A stretch of 64,000 bases of DNA from Halobacterium rubrum (GTDB lineage: Archaea; Halobacteriota; Halobacteria; Halobacteriales; Halobacteriaceae): contig NZ_JAJQQZ010000002.1 in the NCBI RefSeq assembly GCF_021729015.1, positions 124,001-188,000 of the forward strand. The letters are read 5' to 3'. The notes under the pieces are model-generated. The model ran no database searches. It had not been told where the DNA came from and saw only the letters and a list, made by a program, of their open reading frames with translations. Below, piece by piece: positions 52,706-61,874 of the stretch (its first letter is position 1; the number at the start of each line of letters is the position of its first letter). The translations under genes were made by a program, and so were the position numbers.

Positions 52706-53263
52706 TCAGTAGTGCTCGGTGACGAACGGGCCGACTGCGCCGGCGACTGCCGTCCGGAGCGCCTCCGTTCGGTCGGTCATCCCGGCGGTCAGCACGCCCG
52801 CAGCGCCCTGATTCTCGGCGACGCCGGAGGTGTCCAGCAGGTCGTCCATCACCGGTCCGAGTTCCGCGCCGTCGTGGAGACGGTCGGCCACATCGTCGGG
52901 CAGGCGGAGGCGCGGTCCCGCCCCGATTTCGATGCGGTCGCCGTCGGTGGCGGCGGCCCACATTATCAGGTAGAGGTCGCCGGCCCGCTCGGCGACGCCA
53001 CCCTCCAGACCGACGCCGAGGTCGTGGTCGTCATCCTCAGAACGCGAAGCGTTCTGACGGGCTGCGGAAGACGACGTCGTCGTCTTCCGAACGTCGAGCG
53101 CGCGCTGGGCGCGGTTGCGGGCGCCTGCAACGGTCTCGTCGTCGCCCCACGGCTGTTCGCTGACGCCGCTCTCGACGGCGACGCGCTCCACTGTCGCGTC
53201 CGGGAGCGCGCGCCGGACGGCGTCGCGCTTCACGGGATTCCCAGAGCCGACTGCTACGTGCAC
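52706..53263 (-). CDS. Inosine/xanthosine triphosphatase with an 18-residue palindrome-encoded insert
   Basis: YjjX/NTPase-family house-cleaning enzyme that hydrolyses non-canonical ITP and XTP. VGSGNPVKRDAVRRAL at 5-20 and DLGVGLEGGV at 81-90 are its key motifs. Between QRALDV and DDDHDLGVG, residues about 59-76 (RKTTTSSSAARQNASRSE) are encoded by a 54-bp double-palindrome insertion that stays in frame. Without it the protein would be 167 residues, close to the usual ~170. The insert lies in a solvent-exposed loop before the catalytic strand, so activity may survive. GTG start at 53263. Convergent with the glycosyltransferase gene. Confidence 0.85.
   Translation of the reverse strand: MHVAVGSGNPVKRDAVRRALPDATVERVAVESGVSEQPWGDDETVAGARNRAQRALDVRKTTTSSSAARQNASRSEDDDHDLGVGLEGGVAERAGDLYLIMWAAATDGDRIEIGAGPRLRLPDDVADRLHDGAELGPVMDDLLDTSGVAENQGAAGVLTAGMTDRTEALRTAVAGAVGPFVTEHY
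53036..53089. mobile_element. 54-bp two-hairpin palindromic element inside the NTPase gene
   Basis: TCAGAACGC / GCGTTCTGA with a GAA loop (53038-53058) and CGGAAGACGACG / CGTCGTCTTCCG (53065-53089, near-perfect). Length, hairpin order and the AGAACGC/GCGTTCT first hairpin match the element at 21072-21125; the second hairpin differs. It is oriented the same way. Read in this frame it has no stop codon. Confidence 0.75.
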
Positions 53264-53288
53264 GACCGAAGACGCGAGGCGGTGGGCC

Positions 53289-53999
53289 TTAGTCGTCCCG
53301 GAGCCGGCGAGCCAGGGCCTCGATGCCGTCGACGAGCCGGGGGCTGGGCTGGTTCAGGAGGCTGTCGTCGACGACGTGCACCTCGGCGTCGAGCCCCCAG
53401 CGCGCGGCCGGGTCGGCGTCCGTCTGCTCGCCAGTCCCGCAGATGTGGACGACGGCGTGGCCGGGGTCGGTGTCGCGGACGGCCGCAGGGTCGACCTCGC
53501 GGGAGCGCTCGCCCGCGTCGACGAACGGGTACCGGCCCCCAGCGGCCTCGACAGCGTCGGGCACCCAGTTTCCGGCGGCCATCGGCGGGTCCGCCCACTC
53601 CTCGCAGTAGACCACGGGGCGGTCGTCGGGAGCGCCGGCTCGGACTACGTCGACGCGTTCGCGGCAGTCGGCTTCGAGTCGCTCGCCGCGCTCCGGGAGC
53701 CCGACGGCTGCGCCGATAGCGGCGAACGACGCGAGGACGTTGTCGAGCGTCGCCGGCTCGGTGTGGTGGACGTCGAACCCGCGGTCGCGGAGGTCGTCTC
53801 GGATGTCCGCCTGGAGGTCGTCGCTGGTCAGAACGACGTCCGGGTCGCAGTCGGCGACCGCCTCGTAGTCGGGGTTCAGCCAGCCGCCGACGGCGGGCGC
53901 GTCCGCGCTGCAGTGTGTCGTCGCCCCGACGAGGCGGTCGGCGGCGTCGAGGGCGGCGACGACGTTCGTGGCGCTCGGCGCGAGCGAGACGACGCGCAT
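53289..53999 (-). CDS. BtuF-like cobalamin/metal substrate-binding protein without signal peptide
   Basis: A 236-residue protein of the helical-backbone metal receptor family: MRVVSLAPSATNVVAALDAADRLVGATTHC at the start, PDVVLTSDD in the middle and PVVYCEEWADPPMAAGNWVPDAVEAAGG in the second lobe. Members bind cobalamin or ferric siderophores for an ABC importer. There is no signal peptide or lipobox at this start, so it may be cytoplasmic, as in some haloarchaeal copies. A longer frame upstream adds a non-conserved N-terminus and is not favoured. A TATA-like CGTTTTCC sits about 27 bp upstream. No transporter genes are adjacent. Confidence 0.85.
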   Translation of the reverse strand: MRVVSLAPSATNVVAALDAADRLVGATTHCSADAPAVGGWLNPDYEAVADCDPDVVLTSDDLQADIRDDLRDRGFDVHHTEPATLDNVLASFAAIGAAVGLPERGERLEADCRERVDVVRAGAPDDRPVVYCEEWADPPMAAGNWVPDAVEAAGGRYPFVDAGERSREVDPAAVRDTDPGHAVVHICGTGEQTDADPAARWGLDAEVHVVDDSLLNQPSPRLVDGIEALARRLRDD

Positions 54000-54284
54000 A
54001 CCCCCTCGTTCGGTGACCGGGAGGAAAACGCTCGCGGTACCAGCAGTCGACTGTTCTGACCAGAGTTCATCAGTAATAATCATTGTTGAAGCCGGCTTTT
54101 TTCCTGTTTTCGTGCTACGGATTAATTCGAGGTTACCACACCAGCCATACTCCGGGATTTCGCCAGCGTGCGGACGCGTCACACCGACACACGGGCCGAC
54201 CAGAATACACAACTGTTAAGGGGGAACTGAGTAAATGAATGGGCTACGACTCATCCGGGTTTTTCCGGGGGGCTGTACGCTAGT
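54000..54284. other. AT-rich control region between the BtuF-like gene and tfb
   Basis: This 285-bp region is far more AT-rich than its surroundings (AGTAATAATCATTG, GCTTTTTTCCTGTTTTCG, GGATTAATTCG, ACTGTTAAGG, GAGTAAATGAATGG). It contains several TATA-like stretches facing tfb, the nearest (GTTTTTCC) about 15-27 bp before ATG 54285. Multiple promoters or a regulated leader for tfb is the likeliest reading. Confidence 0.5.
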
Positions 54285-55244
54285 ATGACAGACGCACGAA
54301 TGCGTTCCCGCGAGCAGGAGCGCACGGACGAGACGGAATCGGAATCGACGGACGGCTGCCCAGAGTGCGGCGGCCTCGTCGTCAACGACGAGGAGCACGG
54401 CGAGTCGGTCTGCGCCGACTGCGGGCTCGTCGTCGAGGAGGAGGGCATCGACCGCGGGCCCGAGTGGCGCGCGTTCGACTCCAAGGAGAAAGACGAGAAG
54501 TCCCGGGTCGGCGCCCCGACCACGAACACGATGCACGACAAGGGGCTGTCGACGAACATCGACTGGCGGGACAAGGACGCCTACGGCAACTCGCTGTCCA
54601 GCAACCAGCGCCAGAAGATGCAGCGCCTGCGCAAGTGGAACGAGCGCTTCCGCACCCGAGACGCGAAAGAGCGCAACCTCAAGCAGGCGCTCGGCGAGAT
54701 CGACCGCATGGCCTCGGCTCAGGGCCTGCCGGACAACGTCCGGGAGACGGCGTCGGTCATCTACCGCCGCGCGCTCGAGGACGACCTGCTGCCCGGTCGG
54801 TCCATCGAGGGCGTCGCGACGTCCTGCGTGTACGCCGCCGCCCGGCAGGCCGGCGTCCCGCGCAGCCTCGACGAGATCGCCGACGTCTCCCGCGTCGAGA
54901 AGGCCGAGATCGCGCGCACCTACCGTTACGTCGTGCGCGAGCTCGGTCTGGAAGTAGCGCCCGCCGACCCCGAGAGCTACGTGCCGCGGTTCGCCAGCGA
55001 CCTCGGCCTCAGCGACGAGGCTTCTCATCGCGCCCGCGAGCTCCTGAAGACGGCGAAGGACAAGGGCGTCCACTCCGGGAAGTCCCCGGTCGGCCTCGCG
55101 GCCGCCGCCGTCTACGCCGCCGCCCTCCTGACGAACGAGAAGACGACGCAGGCGAAGGTCTCGGAAGTCGCAGACATCTCCGAGGTCACCATCCGCAACC
55201 GCTACCACGAGCTGCTGGAAGCCGAAGACACAATCCCGGTGTAG
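54285..55244 (+). CDS. tfb: Transcription initiation factor IIB
   Basis: General transcription factor that binds the TBP-DNA complex and recruits RNA polymerase. The 319-residue protein opens with an acidic tail, then a zinc ribbon (Cys25-Pro-Glu-Cys28 and Cys43-Ala-Asp-Cys46), the B-reader/linker (EWRAFDSKEKDEKSRVGAP), and two cyclin-like core repeats (about 125-215 and 220-315) ending in EVTIRNRYHELLE, the helix-turn-helix that reads the BRE. Haloarchaea encode several TFBs; which one this is cannot be told from sequence alone. A long AT-rich region lies upstream. Confidence 0.95.
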   Translation: MTDARMRSREQERTDETESESTDGCPECGGLVVNDEEHGESVCADCGLVVEEEGIDRGPEWRAFDSKEKDEKSRVGAPTTNTMHDKGLSTNIDWRDKDAYGNSLSSNQRQKMQRLRKWNERFRTRDAKERNLKQALGEIDRMASAQGLPDNVRETASVIYRRALEDDLLPGRSIEGVATSCVYAAARQAGVPRSLDEIADVSRVEKAEIARTYRYVVRELGLEVAPADPESYVPRFASDLGLSDEASHRARELLKTAKDKGVHSGKSPVGLAAAAVYAAALLTNEKTTQAKVSEVADISEVTIRNRYHELLEAEDTIPV

Positions 55245-55307
55245 CCGTCCGGCTCCGTTCGGGAGCGTGTAGCACCCTTTTTGCCGCTGGCCGCGCGTAC
55301 GGCGGGT

Positions 55308-55982
55308 ATGGACTTCCAGGACTTCCTGCTGGCGGCCTCGACCGGCGACCTCTCCACGGAGCCGGCGGCCCGCGAGCACGCCGACCTCGTCGAGTTCCGG
55401 ATGGACCTCGCCGAGGACCCACTCGCCGACCTCGACGACTACGGGGGCGAGCTCCCGGTGCTGGCGACGAACCGCCCCGAGTGGGAGGGCGGCGAGGCCG
55501 ACGACGAGGGCCGCATCGACGCCCTCGCCGAGGCCGCGCGCACCGACTGCGTCGCCGCCATCGACGTCGAACTCGACTCGCTGGTCGACGAGGACGGCGA
55601 CGGTGCCGAGGCGCTGGCGGCGGCCCGGTCGACGGACACCGCTACCGTCGTCTCCGCCCACGACTTCGAGGGCGCGCCCGCCCTCTCCGGGATGGCCGAC
55701 CGCCTCGGGGAGGCGTGCTCGCTGGGGGACGTCGGGAAGCTCGCCGTGACCCCCACCGACCGCGGCGACGCGCTGAATCTCCTGCGGGTCACCCACGAGT
55801 ACAGCGCGGCCGGCATGACCGTCGCGACGATGGGGATGGGCGAACTCGGCCGCCACACGCGCGCCGTGGCGCCGCTGTACGGCTCGATTCTGGGCTACGC
55901 GCCCGTCGACCCCGAGGACGCGACGGCGCCCGGCCAGTACAGCGCGGCGGCGCTTCGCGGCCTGCTCGCAGACCTCCGGTAG
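55308..55982 (+). CDS. aroD: 3-Dehydroquinate dehydratase, type I
   Basis: Third step of the shikimate pathway: 3-dehydroquinate to 3-dehydroshikimate. The 224-residue protein has [12 protein letters not shown] near the N-terminus, [11 protein letters not shown] with the catalytic His, and [19 protein letters not shown] with the Schiff-base Lys145; [17 protein letters not shown] closes the barrel. ATG 55308 has a TATA-like CTTTTTG about 27 bp upstream. aroB' lies 550 bp further on, on the other strand, so the shikimate genes cluster but are not one operon. Confidence 0.92.
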   Translation: MDFQDFLLAASTGDLSTEPAAREHADLVEFRMDLAEDPLADLDDYGGELPVLATNRPEWEGGEADDEGRIDALAEAARTDCVAAIDVELDSLVDEDGDGAEALAAARSTDTATVVSAHDFEGAPALSGMADRLGEACSLGDVGKLAVTPTDRGDALNLLRVTHEYSAAGMTVATMGMGELGRHTRAVAPLYGSILGYAPVDPEDATAPGQYSAAALRGLLADLR

Positions 55983-56084
55983 CGCCACGTCCGCCGGCGG
56001 CCGTCCGGCGAGGCGCCGCTGTCACCCGGGCCCGGCGTCGTCGCCTGTCGGTGGGTTTAGGGGTGCCGGGGAGAGACCACCGGT

Positions 56085-56495
56085 GTGGTCAACAGACGTG
56101 GACTCGTCGCGGGCGTGCTCGCCTTCCTCTACCCCGGTCTGGGACACGCGTACCTGCGGGCGTGGCTCCGGGCAGTCGGGTGGTTCGGGCTGGCAGTGCT
56201 GACGGCGGCGCTGGTCGTCCCCGAGTCGGCGTATCAGGCGTTCGAGTCCGGCGGCTTCCAGGGCCTCGTCGACGCCAGCGAATCCTTCGGGATGGAGGTC
56301 ACGCTGAGCCTGCTGGCGGTGCGCGTGTTCAGCGTCCTCGACGCCTACGTGCTCGCGGTCAGGCAGTCGGCGCCGTCGGTGGCGGACGACCCCGACGCGA
56401 ACGTGTGTCCGTCGTGCGGGAAAGAACTCGACGACGACATCGACTTCTGTCCGTGGTGTACGCAGCGCCTCGACGCGCCCGTGGACACCGAGTGA
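56085..56495 (+). CDS. Small membrane protein with C-terminal zinc ribbon
   Basis: A 136-residue protein with a GTG start. GLVAGVLAFLYPGLGHAYLRAWLRAVGWFGLAVL forms two helices around a GLGH turn typical of small TM2-like proteins; a third helix is near 70-88. It ends in a zinc ribbon, VCPSCGKELDDDIDFCPWC. Similar proteins are widespread in haloarchaea; the function is unknown. A TATA-like GGTTTAGG is about 27 bp upstream. Confidence 0.78.
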   Translation: MVNRRGLVAGVLAFLYPGLGHAYLRAWLRAVGWFGLAVLTAALVVPESAYQAFESGGFQGLVDASESFGMEVTLSLLAVRVFSVLDAYVLAVRQSAPSVADDPDANVCPSCGKELDDDIDFCPWCTQRLDAPVDTE

Positions 56496-56528
56496 CAACT
56501 GCTTGCGGCCGCCCGCTCGGTGCCGCGA

Positions 56529-57692
56529 CTACTGTTCGATGATGCGTTCGTCGATGGCTTCGCCGAAGTGCCGGCCGCCCTCCTCGAGGTAGACGCGAAT
56601 GTCGTCGCCGGCCTCGAGGTCCGTCACGGCCCTGCGACCGTCGGGGGTGGCGACTTTGATGGTCTCGGCGTTCTGCAGCAGCGTCTCGATGCGGTCGCCG
56701 GCCTCCGTCTCCGCCTCGACGCGGAACATCGGCCGCTTCTCGATTTTCGCGCGGCCGACGACGGCAGTGCGGGTGCGACCCTCGCCGTCGACGACCTGCA
56801 CTTCGTCGCCGCTCGTGAGCTCCGCGAGGTACTTCGTGCCGCCGTCGGGCGTGCGGACGTAGGCGTGCACGGCACCCGCGTTCACGCGGAACGGCCGCGC
56901 GGCGACGTACGGCGACTCGGCGGTCTCGGCGTGCACGAAGAACAGCCCGCGGCTCATCGAGCCGACGAGCATCCCCTCGTCGTCGTCCATCAGGTTCCCG
57001 GTGTCGACGCAGACGCGGTCGGCGCTGCCGGCCTCCTCGACCGCAGTGACGGTCGCCCACGAGAGGTCGAGGCGCTCGCGGTCGGCGGCGTCCCGCGCGC
57101 TCACGGTGCGCCGGATCTCGTCGGGGTCGTCGCTGTCCAGCAGGACGGCGTCGGCGCCGATGTCCAGCGTCTCGAAGGCGGTCTCTGCCTCCTCGGCGGA
57201 GTCGACGCCCGCGACCAGCGTCGTCTCCTCGCCGATGCGCGCGATGAGGTTCTCCAGCGGGATGATGGTCCAGTCCTCGCCGACGACGATGGTGTAGTCG
57301 GCGTCGCCGGCGGCCTCCTGGGCGAACGACTCGTACTCCTCGCCGAGGATGCGGACGTACGCGCTGTTGGCGTGGCCTCGCCGGAGCGCCGACAGGTCCG
57401 CGCTCCCCGAGAAGTCCGAGGGGAGGTCGACGGTACCGTCGCCCTCGCCGCCCTTGCCGGCGACGAACGCGTCCGGTTCGGCGTCGTCGCCCTCGACGTC
57501 CTCGATGACGTCGGCGTCGTCGGTGGAGAACGCGGCGACGTTCACCGAGCCGAGTTCCCGCACCTTGGCGACGTCCTCGCGGTCGACGAGCACCCAGTCG
57601 ACGCCGGCCTCGAGGCCGGCCGTGATGCGTCGCTTCCGGGTCTCCCAGTCGCCGACCTCGTCGTCGGCCTTCAGCCAGACGGACCGTGTCAT
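56529..57692 (-). CDS. aroB': 3-Dehydroquinate synthase II
   Basis: Archaeal alternative to bacterial AroB: converts 2-amino-3,7-dideoxy-D-threo-hept-6-ulosonate to 3-dehydroquinate with NAD. The 387-residue protein matches the AroB' family throughout: [69 protein letters not shown] and [15 protein letters not shown] at the end. AroA', which makes its substrate, is encoded 400 bp away on the same strand and AroD, which uses its product, 550 bp away on the other side. A TATA-like CTTTAGG is about 27 bp upstream. Confidence 0.93.
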   Translation of the reverse strand: MTRSVWLKADDEVGDWETRKRRITAGLEAGVDWVLVDREDVAKVRELGSVNVAAFSTDDADVIEDVEGDDAEPDAFVAGKGGEGDGTVDLPSDFSGSADLSALRRGHANSAYVRILGEEYESFAQEAAGDADYTIVVGEDWTIIPLENLIARIGEETTLVAGVDSAEEAETAFETLDIGADAVLLDSDDPDEIRRTVSARDAADRERLDLSWATVTAVEEAGSADRVCVDTGNLMDDDEGMLVGSMSRGLFFVHAETAESPYVAARPFRVNAGAVHAYVRTPDGGTKYLAELTSGDEVQVVDGEGRTRTAVVGRAKIEKRPMFRVEAETEAGDRIETLLQNAETIKVATPDGRRAVTDLEAGDDIRVYLEEGGRHFGEAIDERIIEQ

Positions 57693-57762
57693 TGGGGGAA
57701 GGTGGCGTGGTGCGGCCTAAAGCGTACCGGAGGACTCGGAGACAGTCGCGCCGGAAGGACAC

Positions 57763-57771
57763 GATTTATGC
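57763..57771 (+). promoter_or_regulatory. TATA-like element of the small gene at 57795
   Basis: GATTTATGC, 24-32 bp before ATG 57795. Confidence 0.5.
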
Positions 57772-57794
57772 GGCGCGGTCGCCGTGCGTGTGGC

Positions 57795-58097
57795 ATGCCG
57801 ACCCGTGAAGCGGAGAGCTTCCTCGCCCAGCGCGTGCCGCTCCCCATCGACGCCGCACAGTCGCTGAGCTGGGACCTCGGCAGCGAGCTCGCCGAGCGAA
57901 AACCCGAGCGCGCTCACCTCGAGCACGCGACCCGGAGCTGTTCGCTGACGGTGTTCGAGGCGACACCGAACACGGTCATCGCGCGGTTCCGGACAGCGGT
58001 CGGCCGGGAGTCTTTCTTCGGGCTGGCGACGACCGACGTCGAGGACGCGCTCGCGCACCTGCCCGGGGAGTGGCAGGTGACCGAGTCCGAGTTCTAG
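57795..58097 (+). CDS. Conserved haloarchaeal small protein of unknown function
   Basis: A 100-residue protein beginning MPTREAESFLAQRVPLPIDAAQSLSWDL, followed by strands with SCSLTVFEATPNTVIARFRTAVG and SFFGLATTDVEDALAHLPGEWQV. I do not recognise a family with known function. It sits alone on the plus strand between aroB' and aroA'. Its stop overlaps the stop of aroA' by 4 bp, so the transcripts converge. Confidence 0.7.
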   Translation: MPTREAESFLAQRVPLPIDAAQSLSWDLGSELAERKPERAHLEHATRSCSLTVFEATPNTVIARFRTAVGRESFFGLATTDVEDALAHLPGEWQVTESEF

Positions 58098-58891
58098 GCT
58101 TCGACCGGGAGGCCGGCGAGCCGCAGTGCCTCCTCCGGCTCTGCGTCGTCGTGGACGACCGCCGAGATGGCTGCCGTCATCGCGCCGGGGTCGTCGTGCT
58201 GGAAGACGGTGCGACCAGTGGAGACGCCGGCGGCGCCGGCGTCCATCGCGTCGCGGACGCCCTGGAGCGTCTCGCGGTCGCCGGCGGGGTCGCCGCCGGC
58301 GATGATGACCGGTTTTGCGGTGGATTCGACGACGCGCTCGAAGCTCTCGCGGCTGCCCGAGTAGGCGGTCTTGACGACGTCCGCGCCGACCTCTTCGGCG
58401 AGGCGGACGGCGTGGCCCAGACTCTCGGCGTCGTGTTCGTCGACGCCGGGGCCGCGGGCGTACGCCATCGCGAGCACGGGGATGCCGAGGCGCTCGGCGT
58501 CGGCGGCGACGTCCGCGAGCTCGGTAATCTGGTCGGGTTCGTGGTCGCTGCCGACGTTGATGTGGAACGAGACGGCGTCGGCGCCGGCGCGCACGGCCTC
58601 CTCGACGGTGCCCGTGCGGCGCTTGTCGTTCGTGTCCGGGCCTATCGTTGTGGAGGCGTTGAGGTGGACGATGTAGCCGGCGTCGTTCTTGTTCGGGTGG
58701 ACGCGGGGCGCGATGCCCTTCTGGGTGAGGACGGCGTCCGCGCCGTTGCTCGTGACCTCGTGGATGGTGGACTCGATGTCGACGAGGCCGTCGACGGCTC
58801 CGAGCGTGATGCCGTGGTCCATCGGAATCGTTACCAGTCGGTCGGCTGTGCTGATGCGGTCGAGTCGTGCGGTCTTCCCGGCGTCAGTCAT
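58094..58891 (-). CDS. aroA': 2-Amino-3,7-dideoxy-D-threo-hept-6-ulosonate synthase
   Basis: First step of the archaeal route to 3-dehydroquinate, a class I aldolase related to FBP aldolase. In the 265-residue protein TIPMDHGITLGAVDGL, the DAVLTQKGIAPRV region, AYARGPGV and VVKTAYSGSRESFERVV (Schiff-base Lys in VKTAY) fit the family. STGRTVFQHDDP ends the phosphate site. ATG 58891 is chosen over TTG 58897. It lies 24 bp after trpA, so it is probably the last gene of the trpCBA operon, though a TATA-like ACAAATAGCC inside the end of trpA could also drive it. Confidence 0.92.
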   Translation of the reverse strand: MTDAGKTARLDRISTADRLVTIPMDHGITLGAVDGLVDIESTIHEVTSNGADAVLTQKGIAPRVHPNKNDAGYIVHLNASTTIGPDTNDKRRTGTVEEAVRAGADAVSFHINVGSDHEPDQITELADVAADAERLGIPVLAMAYARGPGVDEHDAESLGHAVRLAEEVGADVVKTAYSGSRESFERVVESTAKPVIIAGGDPAGDRETLQGVRDAMDAGAAGVSTGRTVFQHDDPGAMTAAISAVVHDDAEPEEALRLAGLPVEA

Positions 58892-58915
58892 TGTCAACGA
58901 GTAGCAAGGGTTCGG

Positions 58916-59770
58916 CTATTTGTGTTCCGGTTCCGGCACGCCGGCGACGGCGCCCGTCTTCAGTTCGTCCGCGAGGGCACGCAGACGGTCGGCGACCTCG
59001 CTGGTTGGGTCGCCCGCTTCGGCGCCCTCGGCGACGATGTCGACGTACGCGCTCCCGACGATGACGCCGTCGGCACCGCTGGCGACGACCTCGCGGGCCT
59101 GCTCGCCCGACGAGATGCCGAAGCCGACCGCCTTCGGCGCGTCGGTGTCCCGGAGGCGGGCGAGCGCGTCCGGCGTGTCGTCACTGACCTCGTCGCGGGC
59201 GCCCGTCGTCCCGAGCCGCCCCTGCACGTAGACAAAGCCAGTCGTGCGGTCGAGCATCCGCTCGAGGCGCTCCTCCGTGGTCGTCGGCGCGACGATGAAC
59301 ACGAGGTCGAGGCCGTGCTCGCGGCACGCCTCGGCCAGCGGCCCGGACTCGTCGACGGGCAGGTCCGGCACCACGAACCCCGAGATGCCCGCCTCGGCGG
59401 CGGCGGCGACGAACTCCTCGGGCCCGGGCTCCTCACCAAACTGGTAGATGAGGTTGTAGTACGTCATGCAGACGATGGGGACGTCCACGTCCAGTCGGTC
59501 GACGAGGTCGAGGTAGACGTCCGGCGTCATCCCGGCGTCCAGCGCGCGCTTGATGGCGTTCTGGATGGTGGTCCCCTCCGCGACCGGCTCGCTGAACGGC
59601 AGCCCCAGTTCGACCACGTCCGTGCCGCCCTCGACGAGCGCCTCGACGTAGCGCTCCGTCGCGGCGGGCGACGGGTCGCCGGCGGCGACGTACGAGACCA
59701 GCGCCGGCTCGTCGTCGAACGCCGCCGCGAGGTCGCTGCGACCCCGGGTGGCATCGCTGGCGTCGCTCAC
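58916..59770 (-). CDS. trpA: Tryptophan synthase alpha chain
   Basis: Cleaves indole-3-glycerol phosphate to indole and glyceraldehyde 3-phosphate; indole is passed to TrpB. The 284-residue barrel has [19 protein letters not shown], catalytic Glu53 in [15 protein letters not shown] (with the family's PFSDP read as PFSEP), [11 protein letters not shown], the VPDLPVDES loop Asp, and [13 protein letters not shown] at the phosphate site. Its start overlaps trpB's stop by 4 bp, so the subunits are translationally coupled. Confidence 0.95.
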   Translation of the reverse strand: MSDASDATRGRSDLAAAFDDEPALVSYVAAGDPSPAATERYVEALVEGGTDVVELGLPFSEPVAEGTTIQNAIKRALDAGMTPDVYLDLVDRLDVDVPIVCMTYYNLIYQFGEEPGPEEFVAAAAEAGISGFVVPDLPVDESGPLAEACREHGLDLVFIVAPTTTEERLERMLDRTTGFVYVQGRLGTTGARDEVSDDTPDALARLRDTDAPKAVGFGISSGEQAREVVASGADGVIVGSAYVDIVAEGAEAGDPTSEVADRLRALADELKTGAVAGVPEPEHK

Positions 59771-61065
59771 TCCTCGAACACCTCCATGGTGGGTGCGCCG
59801 TCGATGTCTTTCGCCGCGGACTCCTCGATGACGGTGTCGAGGTCCTTGTCGCCGCGGCCCGAGACGTTCACGACCACCGGGCCGTCGCCCTCGTAGTGCT
59901 CGAGGTAGGCGACGGCGTGGCTGGTCTCCAGTGCGGGGATAATGCCCTCCTCCCGGGAGAGCCGGTGGAAGGCTTCGAGTGCGGCGTCGTCGTCGACGTT
60001 CACGGGCTGGACGCGGCCCTCGTCGACGAGGTGGGCGAGCTCCGGCCCGACGCCGGCGTAGTCGAGGCCGGCCGAGACGGAGTGTGACTCCACAATCTGG
60101 CCGTCGTCGGTCTGGAGGAGCTTCGTGCGGGCGCCGTGCAGCACGCCCTCCGTGCCCGTCGAGAGGCTCGCGGAGTTCGGCGCGTACCCCTCGTCCTCGT
60201 CCACGCCCAGGCTCGACCCGCCGGCCTCGACGGCGAGCAGGTCCACCTCGGGCGCCGGCTCGTGTGTGCCCTCGGGGTGTCCGGGGAGACTCGCGCTCCC
60301 GACGAACGCGCCGAACGCCCCCATCGTGTTCGACCCGCCGCCCGCGCAGGCGACGACGGCCTCCGGCAGCCGGCCGATCTGGTCGCGGGCCTGCTCGCGC
60401 AGTTCCTCGCTGATGATGGCCTGGAAGTCCCGGACCATCGACGGGAACGGATGCGGGCCGACGATGGAGCCGATGACGTAGTGCGTGTCCTCGACGTTCG
60501 TCGCCCAGTCACGCATCGTCTCGTTGATGGCCTCCTTCAGCGTGCCCGAGCCGACCGTCACCGGGTTCACGTCGGCGTCGTGCAGGCGCATCCGGAAGAC
60601 GTTGGGCCGCTGGCGGTTCACGTCGGTGCGCCCCATGTAGATCTCGCAGGGCATGTCGAGGTAGGCGCACGCCATCGCCGTCGCCGTGCCGTGCTGGCCG
60701 GCGCCGGTCTCCGCGACGATGCGCTCTTTGCCCATGTACTTCGCCAGCAGAACCTGCCCGAGCGCGTTGTTCAGCTTGTGGGCGCCGCCGTGCAGCAGGT
60801 CCTCGCGTTTGAGGTAGACATCGGTGCCGTACTGCGCCGAGAGGTTCTCGGCGTGGCTCAGCGGCGTCGGTCGCCCGCCGAACTCGCGGATTCGCGCCCG
60901 GAAGTCGTCCACGAAGCCGTCCTCGTTGCCGAGGACGTAGCGCTCGTAGGCGTCGGTCAGCTCCTCGACCGCCGGCATCAGTACCTCGGGGACGTACTGG
61001 CCGCCGTAGTCCCCGAACGTTCCGTCCCGCTGTGTGCCGTCTGTCGCCTCGTCCTGTGTGCTCAT
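59767..61065 (-). CDS. trpB: Tryptophan synthase beta chain
   Basis: PLP enzyme that joins indole and serine to make tryptophan. The 432-residue protein begins [19 protein letters not shown]. The PLP lysine lies in [20 protein letters not shown] (HKLN), and the phosphate-binding loop [11 protein letters not shown] follows, with [12 protein letters not shown] between. An acidic haloarchaeal insertion precedes the C-terminus. It is the canonical TrpB1 form that pairs with TrpA. It overlaps trpC upstream and trpA downstream by 4 bp each. Confidence 0.96.
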   Translation of the reverse strand: MSTQDEATDGTQRDGTFGDYGGQYVPEVLMPAVEELTDAYERYVLGNEDGFVDDFRARIREFGGRPTPLSHAENLSAQYGTDVYLKREDLLHGGAHKLNNALGQVLLAKYMGKERIVAETGAGQHGTATAMACAYLDMPCEIYMGRTDVNRQRPNVFRMRLHDADVNPVTVGSGTLKEAINETMRDWATNVEDTHYVIGSIVGPHPFPSMVRDFQAIISEELREQARDQIGRLPEAVVACAGGGSNTMGAFGAFVGSASLPGHPEGTHEPAPEVDLLAVEAGGSSLGVDEDEGYAPNSASLSTGTEGVLHGARTKLLQTDDGQIVESHSVSAGLDYAGVGPELAHLVDEGRVQPVNVDDDAALEAFHRLSREEGIIPALETSHAVAYLEHYEGDGPVVVNVSGRGDKDLDTVIEESAAKDIDGAPTMEVFEE

Positions 61066-61874
61066 GCAGTTACCAGCCTCCGGGTGTTCTCCCGCACGTC
61101 GCTGTTGCCGTCGCCGCTCTCGTCGCCGTCCGCCGGCTCACTTCCCGTCGCGTCCATGATTGCGCTCCCGACGAGCAGGCCGTCCGCGCCCGCCGCCCGC
61201 ATCCGGCGGACGTCGGCCGGCGTGGAGATGCCGGACTCGGCGACGAGTGTCACGTCGTCCGGGGCGTGGGGTGCCACCGACTCGAAGGTGTCGAGGTCGA
61301 CCTCGAGGGCCGCGAGGTCGCGGTTGTTCACGCCGATTACGTCCGCGCCGGCGTCGACGGCCCGCCGCAGCTCCTCGCGGTCGTGGACCTCCACGAGCGC
61401 CTGGAAGCCACGCTCGCGGGCCGCCGCGAGCATCGACTCGAGCTCGCCGTCGCCGTCGAGGAACCGCGCGATGAGGAGCACGGCGTCGGCCTCGACGGCG
61501 TCCAGTTGCGCCGCCTCCAGCAGGAAGTCCTTCCGGAGGACCGGCACGTCGACGGCGTCTCTGACCGCCCGCAGCGCGTCCGTACTGCCGTCGAAGTGCT
61601 CGGGCTCGGTGAGCACGGAGAGCGCGGCCGCGCCGCCGGCGACCATCTCGCGGGCGAGTTCGACCGGGTCGTCGTCGCGCTCGCCGTCCGTCGTCGGGCT
61701 CGTCGGCTTGACCTCGGCGATCACGGGCACGCGACCGTCCGCGGCCGCGTCGTCGAGTGCTGCCGGCAGCGACCGGGGCGTCACCGAGAGCCGCGTCGCT
61801 GGCGGGTCTCGCTCGCGGGCCGCGGTGAGAATCGACTGCACCGCCGGCGCCAGCGCCGAACTATCGTCCATCAT
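61062..61874 (-). CDS. trpC: Indole-3-glycerol-phosphate synthase
   Basis: Closes the indole ring from 1-(o-carboxyphenylamino)-1-deoxyribulose 5-phosphate. The 270-residue barrel has [11 protein letters not shown] with the catalytic Lys, [29 protein letters not shown] with a second essential Lys, [16 protein letters not shown] and [12 protein letters not shown]. It is the first gene of trpCBA-aroA'. The start is ATG 61874, or the neighbouring ATG 61871. The promoter carries two TGTACA boxes. Confidence 0.94.
   Translation of the reverse strand: MMDDSSALAPAVQSILTAARERDPPATRLSVTPRSLPAALDDAAADGRVPVIAEVKPTSPTTDGERDDDPVELAREMVAGGAAALSVLTEPEHFDGSTDALRAVRDAVDVPVLRKDFLLEAAQLDAVEADAVLLIARFLDGDGELESMLAAARERGFQALVEVHDREELRRAVDAGADVIGVNNRDLAALEVDLDTFESVAPHAPDDVTLVAESGISTPADVRRMRAAGADGLLVGSAIMDATGSEPADGDESGDGNSDVRENTRRLVTA

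Noticed and set aside
49938-52961. Very long open frames on the strand opposite to known genes (also 23927-28261, 40862-44797, 44995-48165)
   Set aside because: High GC removes stop codons from shadow frames. These translations are Arg/Pro/Val-rich, lack family motifs and lie antisense to well-supported genes such as smc, metG, pyk and aglD.
53289-54212. Longer N-terminus for the BtuF-like gene
   Set aside because: The added ~70 residues are not signal-peptide-like, come from the AT-rich control region, and the family beginning MRVVSLAPSATN has its own TATA-like element.
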